From the NCBI GenBank assembly GCA_009733775.1, contig WOGZ01000047.1, positions 1 through 64,000 on the forward strand: a stretch of DNA of 64,000 nt, written 5' to 3'. Source of the stretch: Alectoria sarmentosa (lineage: Eukaryota; Ascomycota; Lecanoromycetes; Lecanorales; Parmeliaceae). Both the position numbers and the translations under genes were made by a program. A model generated the notes under the pieces. The model did not search any database. It was not told the DNA's origin and worked only from the letters and a program-made list of their open reading frames with translations. Below, piece after piece: positions 53,399 to 64,000 of this stretch; position 1 is the stretch's first letter, and every line of letters begins with the position of its first letter.

Positions 53399-55683
53399 AT
53401 GCACGCAGACTTTCGGATCGTGTCTAGCAGGCTCCTGGCGCTCTTTGGCGCGATAAGCTCTGTACAGGCATTCTACATACCAGGTGAGGATCCGACTAAA
53501 GGCTTGGAGAAGCGCCATCTTCCGAGACCGTGCAGGTGCTGATCTTGGTTGCTCTAGGCTGGTCAATCAAGAGCTACGTGGACAATGAAACCATTCCATT
53601 GGAGGTCAACAAGGTCTACTCCGACAATTCCCAACTACAATATGCTTACTACGACCTTCCATTCATTTGCCCGCCAACGGGTCAGAAGCATGGCGGTTAT
53701 GCCAGTGGCCGAAGCGTCTCCCTCAACCTTGGGGAGGTGCTTCGTGGGGATCGGATCATGACTTCGGACTACGACCTTTTCATGGGCCAAGACACCGAAT
53801 GTCAATATCTTTGCAATCGCCAGGTTGATCGGCGAGGTATAAAGAGGGCACAGGAATTAGTCGAAAATGGATATGTGGCCGAGTGGATTGTGGACAACCT
53901 TCCAGGTGCTACGAGCTTCGTGACAGTCGACAGGACCCACAAGTACTATGCAGCAGGTTTCAAAATGGGATACAAGGATTACTCGTCTGTCACTGGGAAG
54001 CCCCAATATTTCATCAACAATCATCTTACTCTCGTTCTTCGATGGCGAAAGGCACCAGGACGGGCAGGCGAAAATGGCGGCAAGGTCATCGTGGGGTTCG
54101 AAGTTTACACCAGGAGTATCGAGGCAGGCCATAGAGACAGTAATGGCTGCCCACAGGACATTCATGGCGACACAGACGGCATGGAGCTTTATATTGCACC
54201 TAATAATACCCATCTGGCTAGCCAATATCCGCACTCATCATACCTACCCGCGGATGATGATGTTGACGATGGCTCCATGGTCACAATACCATACTCCTAC
54301 GCCGTCTATTTCCGCGAGGATGACAGAGTCGAATGGTCAAAGAGGTGGGATTTATACTTCAACAACCAGGAAGAGAGCACCAGCATCCACTGGCTGGCCA
54401 TTGTCAACTCGCTTGTAATCTGCGGGCTTCTCACCGCGGTCGTAGTTATGATCCTCGCAAAGACCGTGACCGGGGACGGGAGAAGGAGTGTCAAGGACGG
54501 AAGCTTAGAGGAAGGCAAGATCAAGCCCAAGGCGAAGAAGCCAAGGACTGGCAATCGATCGCCACGGGAGAAGTCAAATGGCTTACTGGATCAGAAGACT
54601 GACCCAGATCTTGACCGTGACACTTCCTCCGACGAGGAATTCGTTGAAGATATCACAGGTTGGAAGCTCCTTCACGGCGATGTCTTCCGCGCCCCTAGCT
54701 ACGCCGGCTTCCTAGCTCCCCTGATAGGCTCAGGCACCCAGCTTGTCTTCATGACAACCGGACTTCTCATTCTCAGCACCCTTGGTATTCTCAATCCCAG
54801 CTTCCGCGGCGGCTTCGTCAGCGTTGGTATGGGTCTCTTCGTCTTTGCCGGCGTTTTCTCTGGCTTTTTCTCCGGACGAATCTACAAAACGTTTAATGGA
54901 AAGGACTGGCGGCGGAATACCCTCATGACAGCCCTCCTCTTCCCTGGTCTTCTCTTCTCCACAATCTTCATCCTCAACCTCTTTGTCTGGGCCCAGGCCT
55001 CCAGCACTGCACTCCCTTTCGGCACGTTAGTCGGTCTCATCGCTCTCTGGCTTCTCATACAGCTCCCCCTTGTCTATTGTGGTAGCTGGTTCGGCTACCA
55101 CCGCAGCAATTCATACGAACACCCCACCAAGACAAACAGCATTGCTCGCCAAGTACCAGAGAAGCCATGGTACACTCGAAGCATCTACAGCATCTTGCTT
55201 GCAGGCCTCATACCTTTCGCCGTCATCTTCATCGAACTGCTCTTCGTGTTCCAGAGTATATGGCAAGACAAGAGTGGCTACTACTACGTCTTTGGTTTCC
55301 TTAGCGTAGTCTCGCTCGTCTGCATAGTCACTGTTGTCGAGGTCACGATTGTAGCGACATACATACAATTGTGTGCGGAGAATTACCATTGGTGGTGGCA
55401 GTCCGTCTTCATAGGGTCCGGCTCGGCAGTCTGGATATTCATGTACTGCGTCTGGTTTTACTGGACCAAATTGCATATCCAAGGCTTCATATCAGGGATG
55501 CTGTTCTTCAGCTACAGCTTATTGGCTTGTGCCGTCTATGGCTTATTGACAGGGACGGTGGGGTTTTTGACGGCGTATGCGTTTGTGAGGAGGATCTACG
55601 GGTAAGATTGCCCGTCAATGTCGGAACCTTTGCCACTGCAGCTCAATGCTAATATCCAATGCAGGGCAATCAAAGCCGACTGA
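53399..55683 (+). CDS. TM9SF/EMP70 nonaspanin, 3 exons, with C-terminal KXD signal
   Basis: Exons 53399-53483, 53558-55601 and 55665-55683 give 715 residues. A signal peptide (LLALFGAISSVQA) leads into FYIPGWSIKSY. The luminal domain contains NKVYSDNSQLQYAYYDLPFICPP, LGEVLRGDRI and CQYLC. After one membrane helix, a cytosolic loop and HGDVFRAP, there are eight more helices. The product should be a nonaspanin of endosome/Golgi membranes (TMN family, roles in sorting and adhesion). The last exon is only 19 nt and encodes AIKAD-stop, which supplies the conserved COPI-binding KXD motif. Splice sites are GTGAGG..TCTAG and GTAAGA..TGCAG with a CTAAT branch. The gene is intact. Confidence 0.93.
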
Positions 55684-56159
55684 CCGACCTCTGATGTTTT
55701 GCTTTTATTGAGGCGTTTGGACACTGCGGGGCGTTGTGGATGACGGGCAGCATTTTCCGGCGTAGAAAACGATCGGCTTCAGCGTTCTCTCGCGAGCATA
55801 ATAGCATGGCTTCAATCGAATCTATAATATCCATAACGCGGATAAATAATTTCAACGCTGTGCACTCGAGAGAGAATAGTCCGTGATATTGCGTAATTCA
55901 TACTAGTACAACGGTCCGATTGTGTTGAATTCAGGGCAACAAACCCGTCGAATTGCGAACTGTGACTCTCAAATTGATTGAAGGTTGGCCTCATCGAGCT
56001 GATGTGTGTCATGAAATACATATCCATCAAGGTAAAAAGCGTGGGTATCATGTAAGCAAGTAGCAACGCGAGCCCAAACGCCGTACCTCCGGTGCCAATG
56101 CCATGGCTTTATGCCATCCCACCACACATTTCAGCATGATTTCTTCCCCTTCCATACAC
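55684..56159. other. Convergent intergenic region
   Basis: About 475 bp between the 3' ends of the TM9SF and arrestin genes. No feature recognised. Confidence 0.45.
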
Positions 56160-57933
56160 CTATATCAACCTAGGTGACCCCAACGGGCCTGGCACACTGC
56201 TCCTGACCCTCTGCGTATTCCTGCCACCGTAGTGGGTGTACTCCGGCGGAGGCGCTGATGCCTCTTCTTCGCCCTCAAAGCTCAACGACTGGAAACGTGG
56301 ATGCGCACCATTCGTCCGTACACTGAGTTGGGGACTGCCGCCCATGATTCTCGCCATTGCGCGGTTTGGAAGGGTGTTTAGTAGGGCATGTTCGGTATAT
56401 TCTGGGCTTGGGGGCGCTACGCTGCGGGGGTCAAAGTAGGCGTTTGCTTCTCTTGCTACGATTGCGGCGTGTTCCTATGGTAGAGATACTGGTGTTAGCG
56501 TGATTTATTTGGGTTGAGGACTTGACTTGTGAGATATATCTAGTGGATGGGGGAGAACCGACTTCTGCGGAAATGGCGGGTTTGGCGTTGGGATTTCCCT
56601 CGGAAGACACCTGTATTGGCAGCTTGAGATGGAGTGTTGGATCTGTGACAGTGGCATTGGGAGTATTGATGGAGAGGTACAGGTCAAGAGCGTAGATCCT
56701 GGAAACAAGGCAAGAGTGGAAGGAGGGGACGAAGACCTTGTTGCCTTTGGGAAGGGAGACTGGAACGACGACCTTAGCAGTGTAGAAGGGCCCGTCGTGG
56801 TAAGCCTCCGAAGGGTGTGGGATCCCAGGAGCTCGATGACTGAGAAGTGTCGAGTGCGTGTGCTTTTGCCACTCAATGTTCGATAGGCAGCGAGAAGAAA
56901 GGTTCAGAGTTTCGACAAATATCCCACGAACACTGCTGTAGTGGAAATCGCTAGACCTACTGGGTATCTCATCCATGGGAACACTCGTGAAGAAAGTCGC
57001 CACTTTCAGCTTCGCCTGGAGCGTGTTCAGGCCAGGTGGAGGAGAGGATTCCTCGATTGGATCAAATCGCACATTCACGGTGGCCATTGTAGTGGGACTG
57101 CGGTCTGCATCAGCCCCCTTGGAGTATGGCAATCTAAGGCTCTGAGGCTGTGCCGACTGTACCACCAAACGGCCTAGTTTCCCTTTGAAGATACCTTTTT
57201 TAATGTTCTTCTCCCGTCGCATTTTGTAGTCGTAACGGTCATCTCCCTCAATCTTTACATCAAGCGGCGGTTGTTCCTCCATAGCTGGTATGATTCGAAG
57301 CCTCTTCGACCCTTCTGCCATAGTCTTATGCTTCCCACTTGGGCCCCGACCGCTGGTCATCCGACATCTGACCGAGTACGCGATTGCACCCATGTCCGGG
57401 GCCATGTCGTCCATAAGCGACTTTCCCATACTTGCAACCAGCGGGTCACCTAAACTTGGAGGGGGTATCATGTGACCGCCTCCTGGAAAGCCGGGGTTTT
57501 TGGAGTGCGTACACGATTGTGGTAGCAGAGTCTCTTGAACGACGAAGGTGAAGGGGAACTTGTAGGTTTTTCGCGCTTCGATGACTCGAGGGTTCGGAAA
57601 TATCGAGGGATCCATAGGTTGGACTAGACGGACGAAGTTGTGAAAGGCTTCCGTTCTGCCATTGGTGGGGGATGTCGTAGCAATTTTCTCAACGAAAGTG
57701 CGGGTAGAACCTTCGAACGTAATGTAGATGTCGTCGAAGCTCGTATCACATGAGGCGGTGATGGAGACTTCTCCTTTTATCTCATCCAAGGATGTATACT
57801 GAGGCACGAATGCGTCTTTCTGGTCATCTGTGAGAGTTACCTCGATGATTGGCTTGGGGGTCACGACCAAGTTCTTCATCCTGGCCAGCGAGCCCCTTCT
57901 CTGTTCGGTGAACATTATGGTCTCGGCATGCAT
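56160..57933 (-). CDS. Arrestin-like trafficking adaptor with PPxY motif, 2 exons
   Basis: Exons 56527-57933 and 56160-56474 give 573 residues. The N-terminal part (IIEVTLTDDQKDAFVPQYTS, EIKGEVSITA, DDIYITFEGSTRTFVE, YKFPFTFVVQETLLPQSC) follows the arrestin N-domain pattern. The middle (FKGKLGRLVVQSAQPQ onward) fits the C-domain. The C-terminal exon contains APPPEYTHYGG, a PPxY motif that binds WW domains of Rsp5-type ubiquitin ligases. Such alpha-arrestins direct ubiquitination and endocytosis of plasma-membrane transporters. The intron is GTCAAG..CCATAG with CTAAC. The start could also be the Met eight codons later (MFTEQRRG). It is the last gene before the AT-rich block. Confidence 0.85.
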
Positions 57934-58870
57934 AGAGGAGAGGCTGAGAGGAGCAAGGTCCAGAAGGCTATGATGTCAATGGGTTGGAGGGGTATCACAG
58001 ATATTGACTGGCACGATTGGAAGCTGCAATGAGAGTCTGTCGAATCCTATCTATGAGCGTACATGTAAGAAGAGAGAAAGAAGGCTGTCAACTGGAGGTA
58101 TTGCATCTACTTGTCAAGCTGATATCCTTGGAGATGGGGTAAGTAATGTGATGGTGATGGGCCAATGCCCGACATTCTGAGTCACATTGAGAGCGTTGAT
58201 GATTGAATGCAGTTCACTAGTTTATAAATCGAACGCTGATGGATCTGGCAAGGGCAATGCACAATAAGCCCTTGCTGAATAAGCCCTTGTTTGACACATG
58301 ATCATAAGCCCATAATTAACAATAGATAGGATGATCAATCAAGGCATTTATAAGCAAAGAACAGCTTTGTAATTTGTAAGAACTTTAAATGAGAATTGAA
58401 TTGGAATGCTCGTCTTATTATAGGCCTGCAATATTTATAAAAGAAAAAGCATTCTTAAAAAATAAAAGATTGTTGCATATATAAGAATACGTTTTATTAA
58501 AAGAATTTGACAAAAACCTCAATAACATCTTTCTCAATAAACTTATAACGTCTCAATCTTTTACTCATTTTTTCATAAACTCTTATATTTATATTAATAC
58601 ATATTTCATTAATTTCGATTATTTTATTTTTTATATAGCATCGAAGCAAGTAAATCGAAATCAAAGTTTTCAAAAAAACAAATTAAATAAGTTAAAAGTA
58701 ATAAACGACGAGCTTTCAATTTGAATTTTTATATAAATTCATTAAACGATATTGTTTTCGAAACAAAAGTCTTAAACATATTTCTTTTCGAAGCTCTTTC
58801 TCTCGAAATTTCTTTTTTCGTCACCGTTAAAATTTTTATTTAAACATTTCGTTATTTTATTATTTTATTC
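57934..58870. other. Transition from gene island to AT-rich block
   Basis: The first 350 bp are GC-normal and should contain the arrestin promoter. Composition drops sharply after about 58,290. AATAAGCCCTTG occurs twice in close succession near 58,265-58,290. Between 58,440 and 58,870 the sequence may include the 5' LTR and leader of the following retrotransposon, but I could not define an LTR. Confidence 0.45.
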
Positions 58871-61800
58871 ATAATGAATCAAATCAAGATTCGAAGATTT
58901 AAAAATCTTAAAAATGATAAAAAGAATTTAAATGAATATTTAAAAGATTTAAAATGAATATACGAACAAAATTATGAAAATAAAAAGTCTTTCGCAAAAG
59001 TCAAAGCATTATATTACAATAAAACTCACAAAATTCTTTTTCGTCAAAATCTGCTAAATTACGCATTTTTATAATATAATAATTTAAATATCGATGTTAA
59101 ACAAAATTGATCTCGTTTGAAAATAATTTTTATTTTTATTTTTATTATCATAGCAAAAAACGTTTAAACGAAAAAGTTTAAATTGAAAATTAAATTCGCA
59201 AATTTCGAATAAACGAATTTAAAAATTATAATTAATTATCTCAAAAAAGTAATAAAATTAACAATAAAATTTTTATTTGATTAAACGAACGTTAAAATGA
59301 TTACGTTGAAAAAAATGAGAAATGTTAATAAAAAAGATATAATATCGTTCGAATATAATAAAAATATTAATTACGTCTTTATTATTATTATTCGACTTAT
59401 TAAAACTATTTATAATGAAATTAATAAAATAAATTCGTTTAATTTCGAATATCGAAATGTTATAAAAGTTAATTTATTTAATATTATTTCGATATTTAAT
59501 AAAAAATTAATGAAATAAATGCTTATTAATATTAATTAAACATTTTTAACATTGATATAAGAAATGAGAGCATTTCACATAATATAAATCAAAGAAATTC
59601 TTTTTAAAACATTAAATACGAGTTAAATATTAACGTATTCTCTTCGAAATCTCGATCGTTCAAAAAAATTCTTATCGAAAATTAAATGTTTTATTTGCAA
59701 TAAAATGAGATATTACGTTAATAATCAAAAAAAAAAAAAGCATTTTTTTTTTGATTACGATCGAAGCTTTTACATAATAACAACGTCAATAAAAATATAA
59801 ATAATTTCAATATAATAATTAATATCACGAATAAAATGAAAATCGAAAAGAAAATTTATAATTAATAACAATTCGTTATTTATTTATAAATAATGAAATT
59901 ATTTTTACGATAACCGCAGATCAATTAAATAATAAGAAAAAAACTTTATTTTCGTAAATTCTTCAACGTCTTAAAAGAGTATAAAAGAAATAAACAAAAA
60001 ATCAATCTTTTAATTTATTTAAACTGCCTCAATTTATCCTTAATTAAATTAATAATTTTAATAAAAATCACGATTAAAGTAATTATGAAGCGGAAAATGT
60101 TGAAAAGATAAATGTTGAAAAGAAATTAAATAAAAATATTTTTAAATGAAATCGTATTAAATTTTATAATTCAATTTTATCTTCTTATGAAACAATTTTG
60201 ATATTCGCGACTCTTATTTTTACTCGTCAACCTTTTTAATTCATTAAACAAAATTCATAACAATCTTTTTAAATTCGAATCATCAAAATTAAAAAAAATT
60301 TAAAAATTGATTATTAAATAAGATTCGAAGCAATTTAATCTTATTTGAAAAATAATAAACGTTAAAAAATTTGATATTAATTAAATTTTAAATTTCTTTA
60401 TTCAAATAATTTTAAAAGAGTTACTTAATCGATTAAATTAAATTATTAAAGAATTCGTTTATAATATGCAAAGAATTACATTTCGATATCGTATTAAAAA
60501 ATAATAAAGAATATCGATTCGAGTTATTAAAACATTCACGATGATTACAATAACAATATTATCATTTAATATAATCGCTAAAATATACGAAAATAATAAT
60601 CAAAACAAATCGATTATGATCACAATTTAAATTTATACAATCAAATTATTTAAAATTTTCTTAAATAATGATTCATTAATCGAGCTTTTTAACAAAAAAA
60701 AGTTGAATTAATTACGTTTAAAATTTTAAATGCATATAAACGACTTTTTTAAAATGAGCTTAATAACGAACAAATTAAATGTTTTTATAAATTTTATTTT
60801 TATTTTGATTAATGTGATAAATGTGAAAATAATCATCAAAACATAAATTATTAACGTGAAAATTTATGATTTATTTTTTGATTTATTATAAATGCGACGA
60901 GTTTATTACAATTCTCATTATAATTCGAAAAATGTTATTATTAATAAAAATAATATATTAAAAAAACGAATTTCTACTTAATTAATATTTATAAAAACAA
61001 AATTATTAATTATAAAATTCGATAAAGACGAAAAATTAATTGATCTTATTTATCAACATTTTTTAAATGAATAAAAAAAAAATTGACCTTAATTCTTCAT
61101 TTAAAAAAAAATTAGAATTTAATTAATTTTATAAAACATGATTCATTATTGTCGTTAACAAAATTAAACGATATCGATATATATTTAATAACAACTGTTC
61201 TTACTTATTTTGCGTTAACAAAAATTAATCGATTTTCTCTCATTAATTTTAAGTTAGTTGCAATTATAATTAACATAAATACGAAATACGCTTTTGATTA
61301 AAGGCATAAATTCCTCATTAAACGTTATTTTATATTACGTTTTTTATCGAAAACATTTTTAAAGTTTATTCAAGTTTAAATTGTTATAAATAACATTATT
61401 ATTAAAAATAAAGTGAACACATTCGAACGTCTTAAACGAATTTAAAGAATATTATATATATAAAAAAATTACTTCGCAACAAGCATTCGAGATATCAAAA
61501 CAATTAATTTTATTGAACATTTAATCGATTTCGAACTCAATATTAAATTTATCAAAGGATTTTTATTTCGTTATATAACAAAAAAGAGAGAATTTGTTAA
61601 TCGAATCTTTTCGAAATTCGAGGATATCGAAATTATCGTATAATATAGCAATTTTTAAAATGTTAAAATCAAGTTTTCATTAAAAAAAAAGGTTCTCCGC
61701 TCAAGCGAATAATACACAATTTCATATATTTTAATTATTACATCATCAAATTAATATATTTAATACATCATTTTAAAGAAATAATCGATATTCTCGTTAT

Positions 61801-61978
61801 TTCGAATCTCATAATTTATTTCATATTTGACATTTCGAATTCATATTGAATTATTCTCATAAAAATAACGAATCGAAATAAAATTGAATTTTTTACACTT
61901 AATAATCAATAAATATATTTAAAAATAAATTAAAGATTTAAAAAAGCATTTCATATTTATACTCAATTTAAAAATTTT

Positions 61979-62221
61979 ATGTTTGATTCTCTATCAAAAA
62001 ATGTTGAAAATGTTAAAAAAATATTTATTTTCATCGAACGCTTTATAAATTATGCTTTTCAAATATTCATAAACGATTATTCGATCGCTATTAAAAACTT
62101 CGATTTCATATTTACTTTTTTATATAAAAAGTATTTTCCACGAATTGCTTTTGAATTTATCTATTTTATTAAATTCAAAACTCATATTTTTTTTGACAAT
62201 TTCGAATTATTAAGTTTTTAA
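61979..62221 (+). pseudogene. RT palm fragment of Gypsy element B
   Basis: An 80-codon open stretch covers the RT active-site region. The DD motif is now Asn-Asp (62072-62077) within FQIFINDYSIAIKNFDF. The downstream piece FKTHIFFDNFELLSF matches the conserved K..IF...ELLGF region. One catalytic Asp is lost by a G-to-A change. The open frame is a chance survivor among stops, not a functional gene. Confidence 0.8.
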
Positions 62222-63057
62222 AAGAATATTATCGATTTAAAACCTTTTTTTAAACATCGAAAAAAAATTCGAAATTAATTTATATCAATAAATTAAAAAA
62301 AGCTGAACGTCTTTTTACAATTAATCTCGTTTTTATAAATCTTCATTTCGAGTCGAGCAGCATATATTTTAAAAATGAAAAAAATTTATTTTAAACTCAT
62401 ATCGACGAAGTAAAAATTAAAGAAAATGCATTATAATGAAATAAAAAAGTGTAACGATGATTTTATGAAAACATTTTCGAAGAAATCTCGATTTAAAAAA
62501 TTCATTGTTTAACGTAAATACGTCGAAAAGAATAATTTTATTTAAATTGAAAAGTAATAAAAATTCTTCGAAGTCGTGAAATCAACAATTATCGAAAATG
62601 TTATAATTGAAATTAACTCGATTTTATAGTTTCATTTCGCGATTAATGTTAATAACGAGACGATAAGTAATTATCTCTTTTAATTGTAAAGTGTATTTTC
62701 AAGTATCGAAACATCGTTCAAATTTTTATCAAACGAAAAAATTATTATATTTTTTTTATTTAAATTTAATAATGTTGAAAATCGCTATATAAATTCGAAA
62801 AGAGAATATTTAATAATAATTCAATGTTTTATTAAAGTGAAATAATTAATTATTAATAACAAACATTCGATATTAATTTATAATAATCACGAAATTTTAA
62901 AAAACATTATAAATAAAAAATAAACGAAAAAGAATTATATCGCAAATTGAATAAATAAATTAAAAGAATACGATTTTAAATTAACATATCGTTTCTCTCG
63001 AAATTAACACATAAAAATAATCGATAATTTAAATAAAATGTTAATGCGATTAACATT

Positions 63058-63248
63058 AATTAGCAAATGTCAGAAACTGAAATGATGCTGAATGCTTTAT
63101 ATTTCGGTATGCACGAAATAATAGCTATGAAGAGAAATACATGCTGTGAAGCCCGAATATGTAGGTAGCGCCAAGCCGCGCTAGGCCCAATCGAGTCATG
63201 TAAGGCTGTGAGCTGGAACCATGACAGCAAAGTAGAAAATAAAGACAA
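63058..63248. mobile_element. GC-normal insertion of about 190 bp inside RIP-mutated Gypsy B
   Basis: Composition changes abruptly from under 20% to near 45% GC and back. Flanking sequence is the RNase H end (before) and the integrase N-terminus (after) of the same element, so this is an insertion in the linker. TAGCAA at 63,061 and TTGCTA near 63,261 are short inverted repeats, but no convincing terminal repeat or target duplication was found. A 62-codon ORF inside is probably chance. A SINE/MITE-like short element or filler DNA is possible. Confidence 0.6.
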
Positions 63249-64000
63249 AATAATTATAATTGCTATAAAAATTAAATAATAAACTTAATCGTTTAAAATT
63301 ATCGAATAAGTCGAGAATCGAATATTTAAATATATTAAATTTTTAATATATTATAAACTCATTAAATATATAAAAGAAAATGAAAAAGTTTTAAAAAAAT
63401 TCGAATTATCGCGAAATCGAAAACGTTATCTTCGAAATGCAACAAAATTTTACATTTTATCAATACTTTATAAATTTCAATTATTACGATATATCGAAAA
63501 CATTAAGTTTCAAAGCATTTATCTTATCGAAGCGAAAGTTTTTAAATATTTATATATTATTTACGAAGATCACGATTATTACGCTATCGTCTTTATTTTT
63601 AATTTTTTAATAAATCGTGCTTATTAATTTATAAAAATAAAAAACATTTATTATTAATATCGAAATTATTATTTTTATTAATTACGATTTAAAAAGTTCA
63701 TTAAAATAAATATATAAACAATTTAAATGTTCGAATTAAATTAAATATGAGAAATAAATTAAATTGAATTCATTATTTTTATTTATTTAATCACGAAAGT
63801 TATTTATATATTATTAATTATTAATTATTTTAATCGATTTATATGAAATAAAGCTTATTAATAATATATTAATGTCGAAATTAAAAACATATGAGAAAAT
63901 CATATTATTTCAATTTTCGAATAATCACGAGAGATTTATTCTAATAATAATTCTCATTTTATCAACAAATAAATTTAACATATGTTTAAAAATTATAAAA

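Larger units (their letters stand above)
58870..64000 (+). mobile_element. RIP-decayed Ty3/Gypsy retrotransposon (element B), a second family
   Basis: On the plus strand the order gag, RT, RNase H, integrase is readable through stop codons. The gag-like part (58,872-59,518) has LNEYLKDLK, IYEQNYENKKS and LNYAFL. A possible CX2CX3HX4C finger, last Cys now Tyr, lies near 60,810-60,850. RT begins near 61,680 (IIHNFIYFNYYIIKL), shows FDISNSY at 61,826-61,846, then FINDYSIA, KTHIFFDNFELLSF and IRN...AFLWLTPFLRIF-like sequence. RNase H ends near 63,050 with IANWINKLKEYDFKL-like residues. Integrase N-terminal residues lie at 63,370-63,640. It is clearly different in sequence from element A. The 3' end is beyond the window. 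Confidence 0.85.

Noticed and set aside
59297..59518. 73-codon ORF in the right AT-rich block as an independent gene
   Set aside because: It is in frame with upstream gag-like residues of Gypsy element B and is a chance open segment of that decayed element.
63060..63248. 62-codon minus-strand ORF in the GC-normal insert
   Set aside because: It fills the insert exactly by absence of stops and shows no recognisable motif; better explained by the insert's composition.

Overview
The window looks like nuclear DNA of a filamentous ascomycete (Pezizomycotina). Genes carry many short introns (about 45-95 nt) with GTRAGT-type donors and CTAAC/CTAAT branch sites. Long AT-rich blocks carry the C-to-T/G-to-A damage of repeat-induced point mutation (RIP). 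Families typical of this group are present: PIR cell-wall protein, DUF7732-like protein, TM9SF, arrestin with PPxY, LYS1.

Layout: positions 1-6,640 and about 58,300-64,000 are AT-rich, RIP-decayed retrotransposons. On the left, a Ty3/Gypsy element on the minus strand (gag zinc knuckle, RT, RNase H and integrase readable by hand translation, with catalytic Asp/Glu codons lost) is followed by a 5'-truncated Tad1-like LINE, also on the minus strand. On the right is a different Ty3/Gypsy family on the plus strand, interrupted by a roughly 190-bp GC-normal insertion. Between them lies a gene island of about 51 kb.

Island genes, in order: GAR transformylase (purine synthesis, +), a decayed C2H2 zinc-finger gene (+), a NIT2-type omega-amidase (-), a TA-flanked MITE-like foldback, an argininosuccinate synthase gene with two in-frame TAG codons (-), a tRNA-Asn gene with three insertions (+), a small secreted Cys-rich protein (-), a 1,513-aa MFS-type membrane protein with a very long N-terminal tail (+), two conserved-looking hypothetical genes (+), two decayed SprT-like metalloprotease genes (-), an MCT-type transporter (-), a PIR-repeat wall protein (-), a DUF7732-like protein (-), an FAD-monooxygenase pseudogene (-), saccharopine dehydrogenase LYS1 (+), an MFS sugar-type transporter (+), a quinone oxidoreductase (-), an F-box protein (+), a third decayed SprT-like gene (+), a secreted Gly/Thr-rich protein (-), a hypothetical protein (-), a TM9SF/EMP70 protein (+) and an arrestin-like protein (-). 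Arg, Lys and purine biosynthesis genes lie together with transport and cell-wall genes, but nothing indicates one shared pathway or cluster.

The most unusual observation is the tRNA-Asn(GUU) gene at 13,725-13,907. A perfect 74-nt cloverleaf appears only after removing a short insert at the usual 37/38 position and two more inserts (52 and 48 nt, in the D loop and the anticodon stem). These two begin GTGAGT, end in AG and contain CTAAT, like the mRNA introns of neighbouring genes. Other notable signals are four GC-AG introns confined to the first three biosynthetic genes and RIP-type damage leaking into single-copy genes. Exon coordinates were worked out by hand from splice consensus and family alignment from memory; no database search was possible.
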